Part shown: piece after piece, positions 44,249 to 54,143 of the stretch | Numbering within the stretch: the stretch's first letter is position 1 | Layout: the number at the start of each line of letters is the position of its first letter | Assembly (NCBI RefSeq): GCF_002218045.2 | Contig: NZ_AP018685.1 | Coordinates: 2,480,001-2,544,000, forward strand | Source of the DNA: Vibrio rumoiensis | GTDB taxonomy: Bacteria > Pseudomonadota > Gammaproteobacteria > Enterobacterales > Vibrionaceae | DNA: 64,000 nucleotides | Reading direction: 5' to 3' | Notes under the pieces: generated by a model | The model's database searches: none | Told to the model about the DNA's origin: nothing | Seen by the model: the letters and a program-made list of their open reading frames with translations, nothing else | Translations under genes and position numbers: made by a program

Positions 44249-45001
44249 TTAAAACGTCTTCTCTTCCATTAATTTTTTGATAGTTTCGTAATCGTCACAA
44301 GTATCTATACCATGAGGGACGACACCATCAAATGTCATTGCCCCAATATTCATTCCATGGCTTAGAGCACGTAACTGTTCCAATTTTTCATAACTCTCAA
44401 GTTCATCTTCTGCGTATGAACAAAATTCTTTCAAAGCAGAAACCCGGTAGGCATAAATCCCGATATGTCTTTTTGCATATGACAAATCAGAAGGATTATC
44501 ACGATTCATTGGCGACGCGGAACGAGTAAAATAAAGCGCTCGACCATTATGACCAAGAACAGCTTTTACTACATTAGGGTTTACAAAATCATCTTGGGAA
44601 CATAAAGGGACTACTGCAGTTGTAAGATGGTAAGAGGGATTTGACAACGTAAATGAGACTAGCTGTTGAATAAGCCCTGATGGGATCATTGGCTCATCTC
44701 CTTGCACATTAACGACAACCGTGTCACCGCTCCACTCTTTCAACTGAGCAACCTCATTAATACGATCCGTACCGGATTGATGCAACGAGGACGTTAAAAC
44801 CACTTGGATGCCCTCATCTTTTAGCACATCACTGATTCTTTGATCGTCAGTGGCTACAAAAATATCAGCTTGCTCGATGCCCGCTTCTTTACAACGCTCT
44901 ATTACATGCCAAATAACAGGTTTATCAAGCAAAGTTAATAAAGGTTTACCAGGTAGTCTAGATGAGCCGTATCGTGCTGGAATTACAACTTTCACACTCA
45001 T
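44249..45001 (-). CDS. kdsB: CMP-Kdo synthetase (KdsB/KpsU)
   Basis: Activates Kdo with CTP to CMP-Kdo (EC 2.7.7.38). The N-terminal nucleotide-binding motif IPARYGSSRLPGKPLL and the metal/substrate motifs VVVNVQGDEPMI and HIGIYAYR are intact. Length is 250 residues, equal to typical KdsB. The ATG is 3 bases after the kdsC stop. It is cytoplasmic. Whether it serves lipopolysaccharide core or a capsule (KpsU role) depends on whether another kdsB exists in the genome. Confidence 0.95.
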   Translation of the reverse strand: MSVKVVIPARYGSSRLPGKPLLTLLDKPVIWHVIERCKEAGIEQADIFVATDDQRISDVLKDEGIQVVLTSSLHQSGTDRINEVAQLKEWSGDTVVVNVQGDEPMIPSGLIQQLVSFTLSNPSYHLTTAVVPLCSQDDFVNPNVVKAVLGHNGRALYFTRSASPMNRDNPSDLSYAKRHIGIYAYRVSALKEFCSYAEDELESYEKLEQLRALSHGMNIGAMTFDGVVPHGIDTCDDYETIKKLMEEKTF

Positions 45002-45004
45002 TAT

Positions 45005-45568
45005 TTATTGCTCCATTGTTGCTACGTCATCTAAACGGATTTTGTCAAGTAAAGGTTGATATACCTCTTTTAGTGGTTTATCAAGTTGTGTCATCAACAA
45101 TAGGTCAACAAACTCTCTTACCATCCCCTTGCCACCTTCAAGAGACGAAACCCAATCTGCACTATCGATAGCTAAACTATGGGCGTCAATTGGCGCCACA
45201 GCTAAACCTACCTTCTCAAAGATCGGTATATCCAGCACATCATCACCTATGAAAACAATTTGATCTGATGTGATTTCATATTTAGAGCAGATATTCATTA
45301 AAGCGGGAAGTTTGTTTTTACAACCAGTAATTATTTCATCAAAACCCAGTTGTTGGCATCGAGTATCTAAAGCTGAACTCGCTTTACCTGAAATAACACC
45401 AACAAGAATGCTATGGCTACGCAATAATTCGATAGCCAAACCATCTTTAACATTAAATGATTTGAAGAACTCACCGTCTTGACTAATATAAATTGAGCCA
45501 TCAGTCATTACCCCATCAACATCAAGCAAAACCATTTTGATACTATTACAGACCTGCTTATCCAACAT
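45005..45568 (-). CDS. kdsC: Kdo-8-phosphate phosphatase (KdsC)
   Basis: HAD-superfamily phosphatase (EC 3.1.3.45) of 187 residues. The nucleophile motif is LLDVDGVMTDG and the third motif FIGDDVLDIPIFE, and VGVISGKASSALDTR provides motif II. It forms a tetramer in known cases. It lies 3 bases from kdsB and 2 bases from kdsA, within the kds operon. Confidence 0.94.
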   Translation of the reverse strand: MLDKQVCNSIKMVLLDVDGVMTDGSIYISQDGEFFKSFNVKDGLAIELLRSHSILVGVISGKASSALDTRCQQLGFDEIITGCKNKLPALMNICSKYEITSDQIVFIGDDVLDIPIFEKVGLAVAPIDAHSLAIDSADWVSSLEGGKGMVREFVDLLLMTQLDKPLKEVYQPLLDKIRLDDVATMEQ

Positions 45569-45570
45569 AA

Positions 45571-46368
45571 TTAGACCAATTTAGATTCAATAAAAGCGCG
45601 ACGATGAACGACTTCATCAATCTCAAGCAAAGTCTCTAGTAGTTCTTCCATATGTTTCAGTGGCAACATATTTGGACCATCACATAATGCTTTATCTGGA
45701 TCTGGGTGAGTTTCCATAAACAAGCCATCAATACCAACAGCCACTGCAGCTCTTGCAATAGCCGGAACATGATAGCGATTCCCACCAGTTGAACCATTCA
45801 GAGTACCTGGCATTTGGACACTGTGCGTTGCATCCATTATAACCTTACATCCTGTTTCTTTCATGATCGTTAAGCCAGGCATATAGTTAACGAGTTGACC
45901 AAAACCAAAGCTAGTCCCACGATCACATAGCCATATATCATCGTTACCGACTGCACGACATTTCTCTACCACTGGAGCCATGTCTGATGGATGCATCCAT
46001 TGACCTTTTTTAATATTTACTGGCTTACCCATTGAAGCAACTCGTTGAATAAATCCAGTTTGACGAACAAGAAAAGCTGGAGTTTGCAAAACATCAACAA
46101 CTGAAGCAACTTCATCTAAGGGAGTGTCATCATGGACATCTGTAATAATTTTCACACCTAACTGGTCTTTTGCTTTTTGAAGAATCTTCAATCCCTCCTC
46201 AAGTCCGGGACCGGTAAAAGCAGAAGCTGACGAACGATTGGCTTTGGTGAAAGAAGACTTGGCGATATATTCAATACCAAATTTACTCGTTATTTCTTGT
46301 AACTGTGCGAAAGTATCGAGGACTAAACCTTCAGATTCAATAACACATGGGCCCGCAATTAAAAACAT
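45571..46368 (-). CDS. kdsA: Kdo-8-phosphate synthase (KdsA)
   Basis: Condenses phosphoenolpyruvate and arabinose 5-phosphate (EC 2.5.1.55). The TIM-barrel motifs IAGPCVIESE, KSSFTKANRSS, GKPVNIKKGQWMHP, DRGTSFGF and MDATHSVQ are present. The asparagine in VNIKKG suggests the metal-independent class. The protein has 265 residues, about 15-20 fewer than E. coli KdsA, mainly because the N-terminus begins directly with MFLIAGPC. It follows the KpsS-like gene with a 3-base gap. Confidence 0.94.
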   Translation of the reverse strand: MFLIAGPCVIESEGLVLDTFAQLQEITSKFGIEYIAKSSFTKANRSSASAFTGPGLEEGLKILQKAKDQLGVKIITDVHDDTPLDEVASVVDVLQTPAFLVRQTGFIQRVASMGKPVNIKKGQWMHPSDMAPVVEKCRAVGNDDIWLCDRGTSFGFGQLVNYMPGLTIMKETGCKVIMDATHSVQMPGTLNGSTGGNRYHVPAIARAAVAVGIDGLFMETHPDPDKALCDGPNMLPLKHMEELLETLLEIDEVVHRRAFIESKLV

Positions 46369-46371
46369 AAA

Positions 46372-47682
46372 CTAACCTCTATCCAACATATCAATAATTC
46401 TGTCTATTTGTTTTTCTGAAAACGAGTTACCCGCTCCCTGTATTGAATAAACAAACCTCAAGTATTCAATATAGTGGCGACGTTTATCCATATCAATATT
46501 CTCTGATAATTGAACTCTTATATTTGAAACTAAGTTCTCTTTATTTGATTCAATAGATACATTTTCAAAATTATATATAGATCTCCCTAAGGTAATGATG
46601 GGAGTATTAGTAGATAATACTTGCAGTAATGCACTAGAGTTAACTGAAATAACCAGCGAAACATTTTCCAAAAAATTGTTATCGATGTTTGCTTTAGTTA
46701 TCTTTGAGTAACTTTCGAAAGAATACTTATTCAAATCGTTGGGATGTAATTTGAAAACCAATTCATAATTATCTCCCAGGCCCAACTCCGTAAATGATTG
46801 CTGAATTAAGTCAATCACCTCTTGAATTTTAGAAAAATCACTGTGGACTAAGAACTGAGTATCAAGCTCTAACTGCAGAGGGACAAAAATCAACTTTTTA
46901 CTAGAAGAGTTTGTTTTTTCCGAAAATAAATCTATTTTATTTGAAAAAAGAGAAGTGCATTTATGAACATAAAATCTTTTTATGTATTCAGAAAAAGTAT
47001 GTCTTTTATGAACAACACGAGCCTCTCTTCCTAAGAATGTACCTAACTTCGAAAACACTAAATATCTAAAGAAATTAATATACGAATATAACGAATCATG
47101 TGAACTATTTACAATTTCATTTGAATAATAACTTTTAATATCCTCACCTTTACCCACAAATGATAAATATTCATCTTTAACCCGAGAATTAGCATTTACA
47201 CCATGCCGATCTACAATAGTAGTAATAGGCCTAAATAAACCTTGCTCTGTAACCAAATAATCAATATTCATTTCTTTACATAACATAACAGCAATGGAAT
47301 GCTGCCATCTCAAGTCATTATGTAACAACACGAGCCTTATCTCATTATCTATAAGAAAGCTTCTAAGGTAAACATAGAATTTAGTCATATACGCCAACTC
47401 GGAACTGGAAGGCTTCCTTTTCTCGACCTTCTTTAGAAATGACGTGAAATGATTATTTATCTGTTGAACAAGTTCAATGTCAACACTTGTAACATTCAAG
47501 TTGGTTCTTTTAAAAATAGTTTCAATATACAAACATTCAAAATCTGGCAAATAGTGTTTTAGTCCGAAAGAACTAAGAATCGCTATTTTTCTTCCTTTAT
47601 ACCTATCTGCTATCTTATTATGCAGTGGTGAGTACATCGGATCTAATGATAGCACATTACCTATCTTTTCATTCCTTTTCAT
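46372..47682 (-). CDS. KpsS-like capsule Kdo transferase
   Basis: A 436-residue cytoplasmic protein without membrane segments. The segments EQGLFRP, PLQLELDTQFLVHSDF, VFKLHPND and NSSALLQVLSTNTPIITLG match the conserved core of KpsS/LipB-type beta-Kdo transferases (GT107-like), which build the poly-Kdo linker on phosphatidylglycerol of group 2 capsules. The gene is next to the complete CMP-Kdo pathway. The N-terminal 120 residues are more diverged. Alternatively it is a Kdo-adding enzyme of another surface polymer. Confidence 0.75.
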   Translation of the reverse strand: MKRNEKIGNVLSLDPMYSPLHNKIADRYKGRKIAILSSFGLKHYLPDFECLYIETIFKRTNLNVTSVDIELVQQINNHFTSFLKKVEKRKPSSSELAYMTKFYVYLRSFLIDNEIRLVLLHNDLRWQHSIAVMLCKEMNIDYLVTEQGLFRPITTIVDRHGVNANSRVKDEYLSFVGKGEDIKSYYSNEIVNSSHDSLYSYINFFRYLVFSKLGTFLGREARVVHKRHTFSEYIKRFYVHKCTSLFSNKIDLFSEKTNSSSKKLIFVPLQLELDTQFLVHSDFSKIQEVIDLIQQSFTELGLGDNYELVFKLHPNDLNKYSFESYSKITKANIDNNFLENVSLVISVNSSALLQVLSTNTPIITLGRSIYNFENVSIESNKENLVSNIRVQLSENIDMDKRRHYIEYLRFVYSIQGAGNSFSEKQIDRIIDMLDRG

Positions 47683-47737
47683 AATAACCTATTTTAAAAA
47701 AACTATATCGAAGTACCATGAACTAAATAAGCCCATT

Positions 47738-48532
47738 TCAGTAGAACAAAATACCTAGTGACTTTATCATTAATTTAAAATCTTTATACTTTAACGCCTT
47801 TTTCATATTTGCCTTAATAAGATAACGTCTAACTTTTGAGTTGTTGGGATATTTATCTATGATCATTCGAGATGCAATTATAGCTTTTGAACTATTTTTT
47901 GATATTTTGATCGCTGTATCGACCCTATAGAGTGTTAAAGGTTCTTGGATTGAAACTATCTTTCCTTCATTTGCTATTCTTAAGTAAAAGTCATAATCTT
48001 GTATAGCAGGAAGATTGATATCGAAGCCTCCACACGAAGAAGCAGCATCTCTATTAACCATAATACAAGAGGTTGTACCGATGACATTATTATTAAAAAG
48101 AGAAAGTAATGGTTGTTCTTCATCTATTTGTCGAAAAGATACTCGACCAGATGAAAAGTTAGCATTCTTAAACATTCGTTTTGCTGTATAGCAAAGAACT
48201 GCATTTGTTAAATCTAACGTCTGAATCTGTTGTTGAATCTTGTTGTCAGTCCATAAATCATCATCATCTAAAAATGCGACATACTTTCCAGTCGCAAGTG
48301 ATAATCCATAATTCCTAGAATAACAAGCGCCTTTGTTCTCTGAATTTCTGTAATAAATCAATCTTGAATCATTTTTATCTTTAATAATCTTTTCATTATC
48401 GAAATAACTCGGAGAGTTATCATCAACAACAATAATTTCGAGATCTGAATGAGTCTGTCGTAGTACAGAGTCCAAGGCCAAATTCAATAGATCTGGTCTT
48501 TCATAAGTTATAATTACAATAGTTACTTTCAT
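47738..48532 (-). CDS. Family 2 glycosyltransferase
   Basis: A 264-residue GT-A enzyme. The start MKVTIVIITYERPDLLNLAL, the nucleotide-binding aspartate (IIVVDDNSP) and the DxD region (FLDDDDLW) are typical, followed by the acceptor-site segment LPAIQDYDFYLRI. No membrane segments. It overlaps the polymerase gene by one base. It adds one sugar of the repeating unit; the sugar is unknown. Confidence 0.92.
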   Translation of the reverse strand: MKVTIVIITYERPDLLNLALDSVLRQTHSDLEIIVVDDNSPSYFDNEKIIKDKNDSRLIYYRNSENKGACYSRNYGLSLATGKYVAFLDDDDLWTDNKIQQQIQTLDLTNAVLCYTAKRMFKNANFSSGRVSFRQIDEEQPLLSLFNNNVIGTTSCIMVNRDAASSCGGFDINLPAIQDYDFYLRIANEGKIVSIQEPLTLYRVDTAIKISKNSSKAIIASRMIIDKYPNNSKVRRYLIKANMKKALKYKDFKLMIKSLGILFY

Positions 48533-49620
48533 TATCCCACCATCACACTATACGGGTCAGTAAATAAAACCCTGATATAAAAAACAAACAAACAAACAAA
48601 GACTAAAAATCTGACCGAAAGTTTTGACTTTGAGTCAAAAAAATCAAAAACAAAAGACAGAGAGGCAACAAAAAATACAACGTAATAAATAGGAATCCTT
48701 GACAATATAAGAATATTACCAAACAAGTTGTATAGTACAATATATAAAAAAGAAAGATTCAATATATATATCTTAAACCGATTAAACTCTCTAGAAAGGC
48801 AAAACACTAATATTATTCCGAGCATAAATAAAAAAACACTTTTAATCCCTAGTGATGTATTATTATATGATAGTCCACTAATCAAAAATATCTGATATTT
48901 TTCTGGGATGACTGATAATCCAATATAAACGATACTTACAAGTGTTTGCGGCCTAAAGGAGATAAGAAAAGAAATAAAAAGAAGTCCATAATAAATCCAT
49001 TTATTATACTTCCACTTGATTGCAATTATAAAAGGAAGAGCAAGTAGAACACTAATATGAAAGTTTGCAGCAACTACCAAAAATAAAATGAACCTAAATA
49101 TTAGCCCTCTAATTAGAAAGAGAATAGATAGAGAATAAAAAGAAATCGCAATAGCTTGTCTTATTCCTGAATGGAAAAAAAAGAATGGGCCTAAAGCAAG
49201 AAAAGCAGCTAAGGTAATGGCATTAATACTATTTGTTTCTTTTAAAACATATAATATAGGAGTAAACATTAGAATTGCAGAAAAAATAAGATATGCTCTG
49301 AAATCACCACCTAAAAATATAACAAACTCAGTACTTTTTATATATAGATATTCTTTACTCTGAAAAACAAAACTGTCAGGATTACCCTGTGATATATCAT
49401 AAAACATATCTATGTATGACTTTGTGTCATTACCTGTTTCCATCCCCCTTAGTCCAAAAATCAAGATAAATAATAAAAAAACCAGCAATGCAGAAATATA
49501 TTTAAGACTATAGTTTTTTAAATTATAGTAATTAGAGGACAAAAAAGATATAAGAAAGAAAAAAGCTATATAGCCATATATACCCATAGTATTAATAATC
49601 CAAAACGCCTTTATATGCAC
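48532..49620 (-). CDS. EpsG-type polysaccharide polymerase (Wzy-like)
   Basis: An integral membrane protein of 362 residues with about ten hydrophobic segments. The family motifs RGMETGNDTKSYIDMFY in the first periplasmic loop and FFFHSGIRQAIAISFYSLSI are characteristic of EpsG-family polymerases. It overlaps the adjacent glycosyltransferase gene by 29 bases; a start at ATG 49587 is also possible. It probably polymerises the repeat units flipped by the Wzx-like protein. Confidence 0.85.
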   Translation of the reverse strand: MHIKAFWIINTMGIYGYIAFFFLISFLSSNYYNLKNYSLKYISALLVFLLFILIFGLRGMETGNDTKSYIDMFYDISQGNPDSFVFQSKEYLYIKSTEFVIFLGGDFRAYLIFSAILMFTPILYVLKETNSINAITLAAFLALGPFFFFHSGIRQAIAISFYSLSILFLIRGLIFRFILFLVVAANFHISVLLALPFIIAIKWKYNKWIYYGLLFISFLISFRPQTLVSIVYIGLSVIPEKYQIFLISGLSYNNTSLGIKSVFLFMLGIILVFCLSREFNRFKIYILNLSFLYIVLYNLFGNILILSRIPIYYVVFFVASLSFVFDFFDSKSKLSVRFLVFVCLFVFYIRVLFTDPYSVMVG

Positions 49621-50398
49621 ACTTTAATGCATCCAATAGTGAGCACTTACTTTTACCGCTAAAATGATGCTTTAAAATAAGTCTACACAATAACAAGGAA
49701 CCGATTACTTTCCCATAAAAGTAAACGTAATAACCGGATTTTGCATAATAAAATTCCTTAACAATTATAGTTCCTGAAGACTCTTTAGGGTGAACAAATA
49801 AGGAAAGATCAGTACTTAATATTCTATAACCATTCTCTATTATTTTTGTAAGAAATATTGGCTCTTCACCAAGTTTATATTTAGCGCCCAAGCCAAATCT
49901 CTCGTTAAAAAGTATCGTCTTGTCACTATTTGTAAAACTAGCCCCATTACCAATAATTTCAATTGATGAAACGCTTCGTACAGACTTTAAGTCATGCACT
50001 AAAGGTCTACTTTCATAATCTTTAAACCATTGTTCAAAAGACCATACTCGACTGATTAGTATGTCCGCCTTTTTCGTTACAAATTCATCATAAATATCAC
50101 TAACATCTACGTCTTGATATATTACGTCGTCATCTGTCAGAACAAAAATTGATTTTTTATAGTTGTTAAAGAAATATTCTAAAAGTATATTTCTACTTTT
50201 TGACAAACCTAACACTCTACTTTCGATATAAATAATATCGCTTCTATCAATTTCACTTTTTATAAAGGAAGTATTTGAAACCTGATGGCATATCACAAAT
50301 ATCTTATTTGAATTTTCTTTTGGTATAGATTTCAATACTAGATCAATTCCTTCATCCTTTGTACTGATTAAATAAACTAACTTATTATATTCCATCAT
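49592..50398 (-). CDS. Family 2-like glycosyltransferase
   Basis: A 268-residue protein with a GT-A fold in outline: YLISTKDEGIDLVLKSIP near the start, nucleotide-binding region SKSRNILLEYF, and FVLTDDDVIY as the DxD-type metal motif. The C-terminus (YYAKSGYYVYFYGKVIG) may touch the membrane. Two ATGs open the frame (50398, 50395) and overlap the stop of the upstream GT32 gene. The sugar donor is not known. Confidence 0.8.
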   Translation of the reverse strand: MMEYNKLVYLISTKDEGIDLVLKSIPKENSNKIFVICHQVSNTSFIKSEIDRSDIIYIESRVLGLSKSRNILLEYFFNNYKKSIFVLTDDDVIYQDVDVSDIYDEFVTKKADILISRVWSFEQWFKDYESRPLVHDLKSVRSVSSIEIIGNGASFTNSDKTILFNERFGLGAKYKLGEEPIFLTKIIENGYRILSTDLSLFVHPKESSGTIIVKEFYYAKSGYYVYFYGKVIGSLLLCRLILKHHFSGKSKCSLLDALKCAYKGVLDY

Positions 50399-51111
50399 TT
50401 TCTAACTCCAAGGTAGTTTAAATATTTTCGGATTTTGCATTTTATTGTAACTAACCATTTTTTATGACCATTCAAATGTTTAGTTTTTAAAAAAGAATGA
50501 TCATCGCCCCCCCAACTCTTCCCCCACCAATGTATCGCATAAGAATTTTCGGTAAGTTTAGATTCATGGAAGCATTCAGTGTAATGGTAAGGATAAAAAT
50601 ATTCTTCTGGATATATTGTGGCTATACCTTGGAAGTTTCCATTGCGTTTAAACACGTGACTAATAACCCTAGGTATTGTATAAAATTCAACCTGAAAAAT
50701 CTCATTTCTATAAAATTCAATCAATTCCCGCAATATTATGTTATCTTTTGTTGAACCAATAATTCCAGCACTAATATGCTCCTTATCTTCTTTTCCAATG
50801 AAGAAAGGTACATTAATTAAATTGGATAATTCTCTTTCTAAAGTGATATCAGTATCTAAATAGATACCCCCATGTTGATATAGAACCTTTAGACGAATAT
50901 AATCTGAAACAAAAGCCCATAATTTCCTTTCGTAACATTCTTTAATGAATTCAGATTCTAAAAATATTTCTTCTAAATCCAAATTTGATTCATTCCATTC
51001 AAAAAACTCATAATCCGGTAGAATAATTTTCCAGTTACGAATACACGCATTTACAAAATCACTTTTCTCATTATTTCCAACCCAAACATAATGAATTTTT
51101 TTAGGAATCAT
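50395..51111 (-). CDS. Family 32 (OCH1-like) glycosyltransferase
   Basis: A 238-residue protein. The start IPKKIHYVWVG, the conserved KLWAFVSDYIRLKVLYQHGG, and DxD in GIYLDTDI define a GT32/Gly_transf_sug enzyme. The C-terminal AIHWWGKSWGG is the usual ending of the catalytic domain. It overlaps both neighbours by 4 bases. It transfers a hexose in the repeat unit, identity unknown. Confidence 0.92.
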   Translation of the reverse strand: MIPKKIHYVWVGNNEKSDFVNACIRNWKIILPDYEFFEWNESNLDLEEIFLESEFIKECYERKLWAFVSDYIRLKVLYQHGGIYLDTDITLERELSNLINVPFFIGKEDKEHISAGIIGSTKDNIILRELIEFYRNEIFQVEFYTIPRVISHVFKRNGNFQGIATIYPEEYFYPYHYTECFHESKLTENSYAIHWWGKSWGGDDHSFLKTKHLNGHKKWLVTIKCKIRKYLNYLGVRK

Positions 51112-52385
51112 TTTACAGTTCCTCTCAGTCCGTCCGAAATAAATTTATTTTTTATAAAGAATATAACTATCGCTTGTATTATTTGCAATATAATTAAACC
51201 GATCAACCCCCAAGTATCTGTAAAATATTGTAGGCAAACCAGATATAATAAATTGACTGAAAGTATAAGTTTAAGAACCTTTACCTCATGTCCTGAATAT
51301 ATCGCGACTGTATGCTGATAAAACATCGAACTAATGATTACTATATAAATAAGATATGTGAAAATTTCGTTTTTAAACAAAATTAACTCTGGGGAAGTTA
51401 TAGTAACAATAAAATCAAAACCAAAGTAAGAAATAAAAATAATACTAAAGGAAAAAAATATGTACAGTGTAGTAAATCTCTTACCTAATTTAAGTACTTT
51501 TTTGATATTTCCACTTGCAATAAGTCGGCTTATTTCAGCCCCAAAGAACTGGACAAATACAGAAATTAATTTCAATACAATTGCCCCTAACTTTTCTAGT
51601 ATCTTATAAATACCGACATCCTGAAGTGACATCAAATTAGCAATTAATATTGGGGAAAGCTTTTTTATTGGTAAATCAAGATTACTATTAATATTAGAAG
51701 TTATTGTATATTTCATAATTTTAACATCAACCTTTTCAAATCTAAAACCTCTGTAACCCATGTCGTTCTTTTTTATACAGAAATAAATAAAATCTAAAGT
51801 CAACACTAGCAGCGAAGAAATAGAAATGACAAATGCATAATATTCTACTTCTAAGTTTTCATTGCTTGAAATATAGTATAATAGACATGTAATAGCTGCT
51901 ACAATAAAATTCCTAAAAGAAATCCATTTGAAATATCCATAATATCTATATACTCCTTCAAACGTTCCTGAAATGTTAAAGAGAATATAGAATGAAATTA
52001 TATATAACAACTCGGATACTAGGCCATCCCAACTTAGAATTTCAGATATAAAACTAATAGAAGCGTAGCAAACTATAAAACCTAACACCGCAGTGATCAT
52101 ATCAACTAAAAATAGTTTATTAATAAGCTTTGTTTTTAGGATTGTACTTTTTTCATAAGGTATGAATTTTATAATCGCATCGATTGATTGTAAATTAACT
52201 ACTGAACCAATTACCATTATATATGAAAACGCTAACATTAGAGCCCCATAGGTTTCGACTCCCAATGACTTAACCATTATATATAATGAAAATATAGATA
52301 TTAACCCTGTGCCAATTGAGCTACAAAAAAGCAGTATTAAAGGTCTTATAACCTTTGTTTTTAAAGCACTTGATATAGTTTTCAT
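51108..52385 (-). CDS. Wzx-like polysaccharide flippase
   Basis: A 425-residue inner-membrane protein of the MATE/MOP superfamily with about twelve hydrophobic segments. The N-terminal VKSLGVETYGALMLAFSYIM and the loop PYEKSTILKTK fit oligosaccharide flippases. It would translocate the lipid-linked repeat unit to the periplasm for polymerisation by the EpsG-type enzyme. It is the first gene of the visible minus-strand polysaccharide operon, immediately downstream of an ISAs1 element that may separate it from its original promoter. Confidence 0.88.
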   Translation of the reverse strand: MKTISSALKTKVIRPLILLFCSSIGTGLISIFSLYIMVKSLGVETYGALMLAFSYIMVIGSVVNLQSIDAIIKFIPYEKSTILKTKLINKLFLVDMITAVLGFIVCYASISFISEILSWDGLVSELLYIISFYILFNISGTFEGVYRYYGYFKWISFRNFIVAAITCLLYYISSNENLEVEYYAFVISISSLLVLTLDFIYFCIKKNDMGYRGFRFEKVDVKIMKYTITSNINSNLDLPIKKLSPILIANLMSLQDVGIYKILEKLGAIVLKLISVFVQFFGAEISRLIASGNIKKVLKLGKRFTTLYIFFSFSIIFISYFGFDFIVTITSPELILFKNEIFTYLIYIVIISSMFYQHTVAIYSGHEVKVLKLILSVNLLYLVCLQYFTDTWGLIGLIILQIIQAIVIFFIKNKFISDGLRGTVK

Positions 52386-52490
52386 TTTTTTACCATACGT
52401 TAACTCATCTATATTCTATGGTGTACATGGCTATTTAACACCATAGCTAATAAATATACTTGCAGAAATAGATTTATCAACTACTGTATC

Positions 52491-53815
52491 CACGGAAATC
52501 GCATGAACATCACCGTCACGTAAGGCTTACGAGAACCTTACTTAGGTAATTTTCATCCATTGCGCAGTTCATCCGTTTACGTTTAATGCCACCTTTAAAT
52601 GTGGTTTCACTCTTTAATAAGTTCAAACACATCTGCCTGATCCTTGCAAAGGCCTCTGCTCGATCGTCCACTCTTATACGAGAATTGTCCTCACAAAATG
52701 CGGTATCAAGTGACCAATGCATTACCTCTACACCCCAATGGGAGCGTGTCGCTTCAAGCAGCTTTTGAGCTTCTAATTCTTTAGAACATATGTAGTAGCG
52801 AACACTTACATCTTGCTCTGTTGCTACCGCTGATTCTTGCCGAATCGAAGCGACGATACCCATGGATTTGAGTTCAGGCCACTCATGCTCAATATCACCT
52901 AGGACTGACAAGTCGAGGTTTACTAAAGCTACTCTCGTTTCGATTCTTCCGTGACTTTTTTCTTGTGTACTGTAAGAGCTACCATCAAAATTTTGAAGCA
53001 TGTCCATGCGAAAATAATCATCAAAAGCTTGTTCTAGCATTCCCTGATTACCTTTAACTGCCAACAAATAATCCGCTTCTTTATCTAGAATTTTCTGCGC
53101 GATTTTCTTTTGGCACCCCATAGCATCAATAGTAATCAAGCACCCCTTCACGTCTAGCAAGTCAAGTAGTTTAGGGATCGCGGTAATTTCGTTACTCTTA
53201 CTATCAACCTTCTGTTGCCCAATACTCATTCCATTCGCAGTGGCAAAAGCGTTCACCATATGGATCGTTCCCTTGCCTTTTGAACGGTTATAAGAGCCAC
53301 GTAATGTTTTACCGTCGATAGCGATGACTTCACCATCCGTCAATACATGACAGTCTTTCATCCAGGCTATAAAGCTTCTTTGCAGCGCAACTGGATTAAT
53401 CATCCCCATCACACGAGATAGAGTATCCGCAGAAGGAATACCAGATTCAAAGTCACCATATCGTTTGAGAAAATCTAAACGAGCATTGCCAAAATCAATA
53501 ATGCCATCCCAACCATCATGACCTGACAAAACGCCACAAATTGTCAACAAGATAATGTCTGATAATTTGTGTTCTACTTTGCCTTCTTGTCGGTAATCTT
53601 TAATGATTTGGAAGTGCATAAATGGGTTGATTAACTCGCTCATATTTAGGCTCCTATATTGTCTAGGAGCTATTACAAAACAACGAAAATGATCTACAAG
53701 ACGATCTTTTATTTCATGTGGTTACATTCAAAAACTGAGAGTAATGAGGCATAAGCAACTAATTCGTGGTATAGCTGCAGCCCTTATATATCAACAACCT
53801 TCATGCGGTTTCCCT
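52491..53815 (-). mobile_element. ISAs1-family element, copy 1
   Basis: It is bounded by imperfect inverted repeats, CACGGAAATCGCATGAAC at 52491 and TTCATGCGGTTTCCCTG at the right end (53815), and is about 1.3 kb with one transposase gene. It has inserted into another ISAs1 copy (fragment at 53816-54143), so its right flank is IS sequence and no target duplication is seen. Confidence 0.85.
52516..53643 (-). CDS. ISAs1-family transposase, copy 1
   Basis: A 375-residue transposase of the ISAs1/H-repeat group, with DKKVEHKLSDIILLTICGVL-like N-terminal domain, catalytic D in VIAIDGKTLRGSY, LITIDAMGCQ and a C-terminal acid near SHWGVEVMHWSLDTAFCED. All appear intact. It is related to copy 3 with many substitutions, so they are not recent duplicates. 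Confidence 0.92.
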   Translation of the reverse strand: MSELINPFMHFQIIKDYRQEGKVEHKLSDIILLTICGVLSGHDGWDGIIDFGNARLDFLKRYGDFESGIPSADTLSRVMGMINPVALQRSFIAWMKDCHVLTDGEVIAIDGKTLRGSYNRSKGKGTIHMVNAFATANGMSIGQQKVDSKSNEITAIPKLLDLLDVKGCLITIDAMGCQKKIAQKILDKEADYLLAVKGNQGMLEQAFDDYFRMDMLQNFDGSSYSTQEKSHGRIETRVALVNLDLSVLGDIEHEWPELKSMGIVASIRQESAVATEQDVSVRYYICSKELEAQKLLEATRSHWGVEVMHWSLDTAFCEDNSRIRVDDRAEAFARIRQMCLNLLKSETTFKGGIKRKRMNCAMDENYLSKVLVSLT

Positions 53816-54143
53816 GGCCTTCCCAGGTATCTTGACCAGACAAAACACCACAAATTGTCAGTAGAATAATATCGGGCAATTTATGATTAACTTTTGCGGC
53901 TTGACGATAATCTTTAATTGCTGAAAAGTGCATAAATGGATTGATAACTTTTGTCATTGTATTGCTCCAAATCGAGTATGGAACCATTAGACAACAAACG
54001 AAATGATCTACAATCTGATCCTTTTTTAAATAATATGGATGTGATGTTAATGATGAAACAAGTTATAAACGGACTAGATTCGTAGGTTTCTAAAGTTCGC
54101 TTAGCCCTTTTAAAGTGGGAGTGTTCATGCGATTTCCCTGATA
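53816..54143 (-). mobile_element. ISAs1-family element, copy 2, truncated
   Basis: Only the promoter-proximal end remains. The right end is GTTCATGCGATTTCCCTG at about 54126-54143. The transposase starts with ATG 53957 (MTKVINPFMHFSAIKDYRQA) and is lost after LSGQDTWEG, where copy 1 has inserted. The last codons of the open frame (down to 53784) are copy 1 sequence. Confidence 0.8.
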
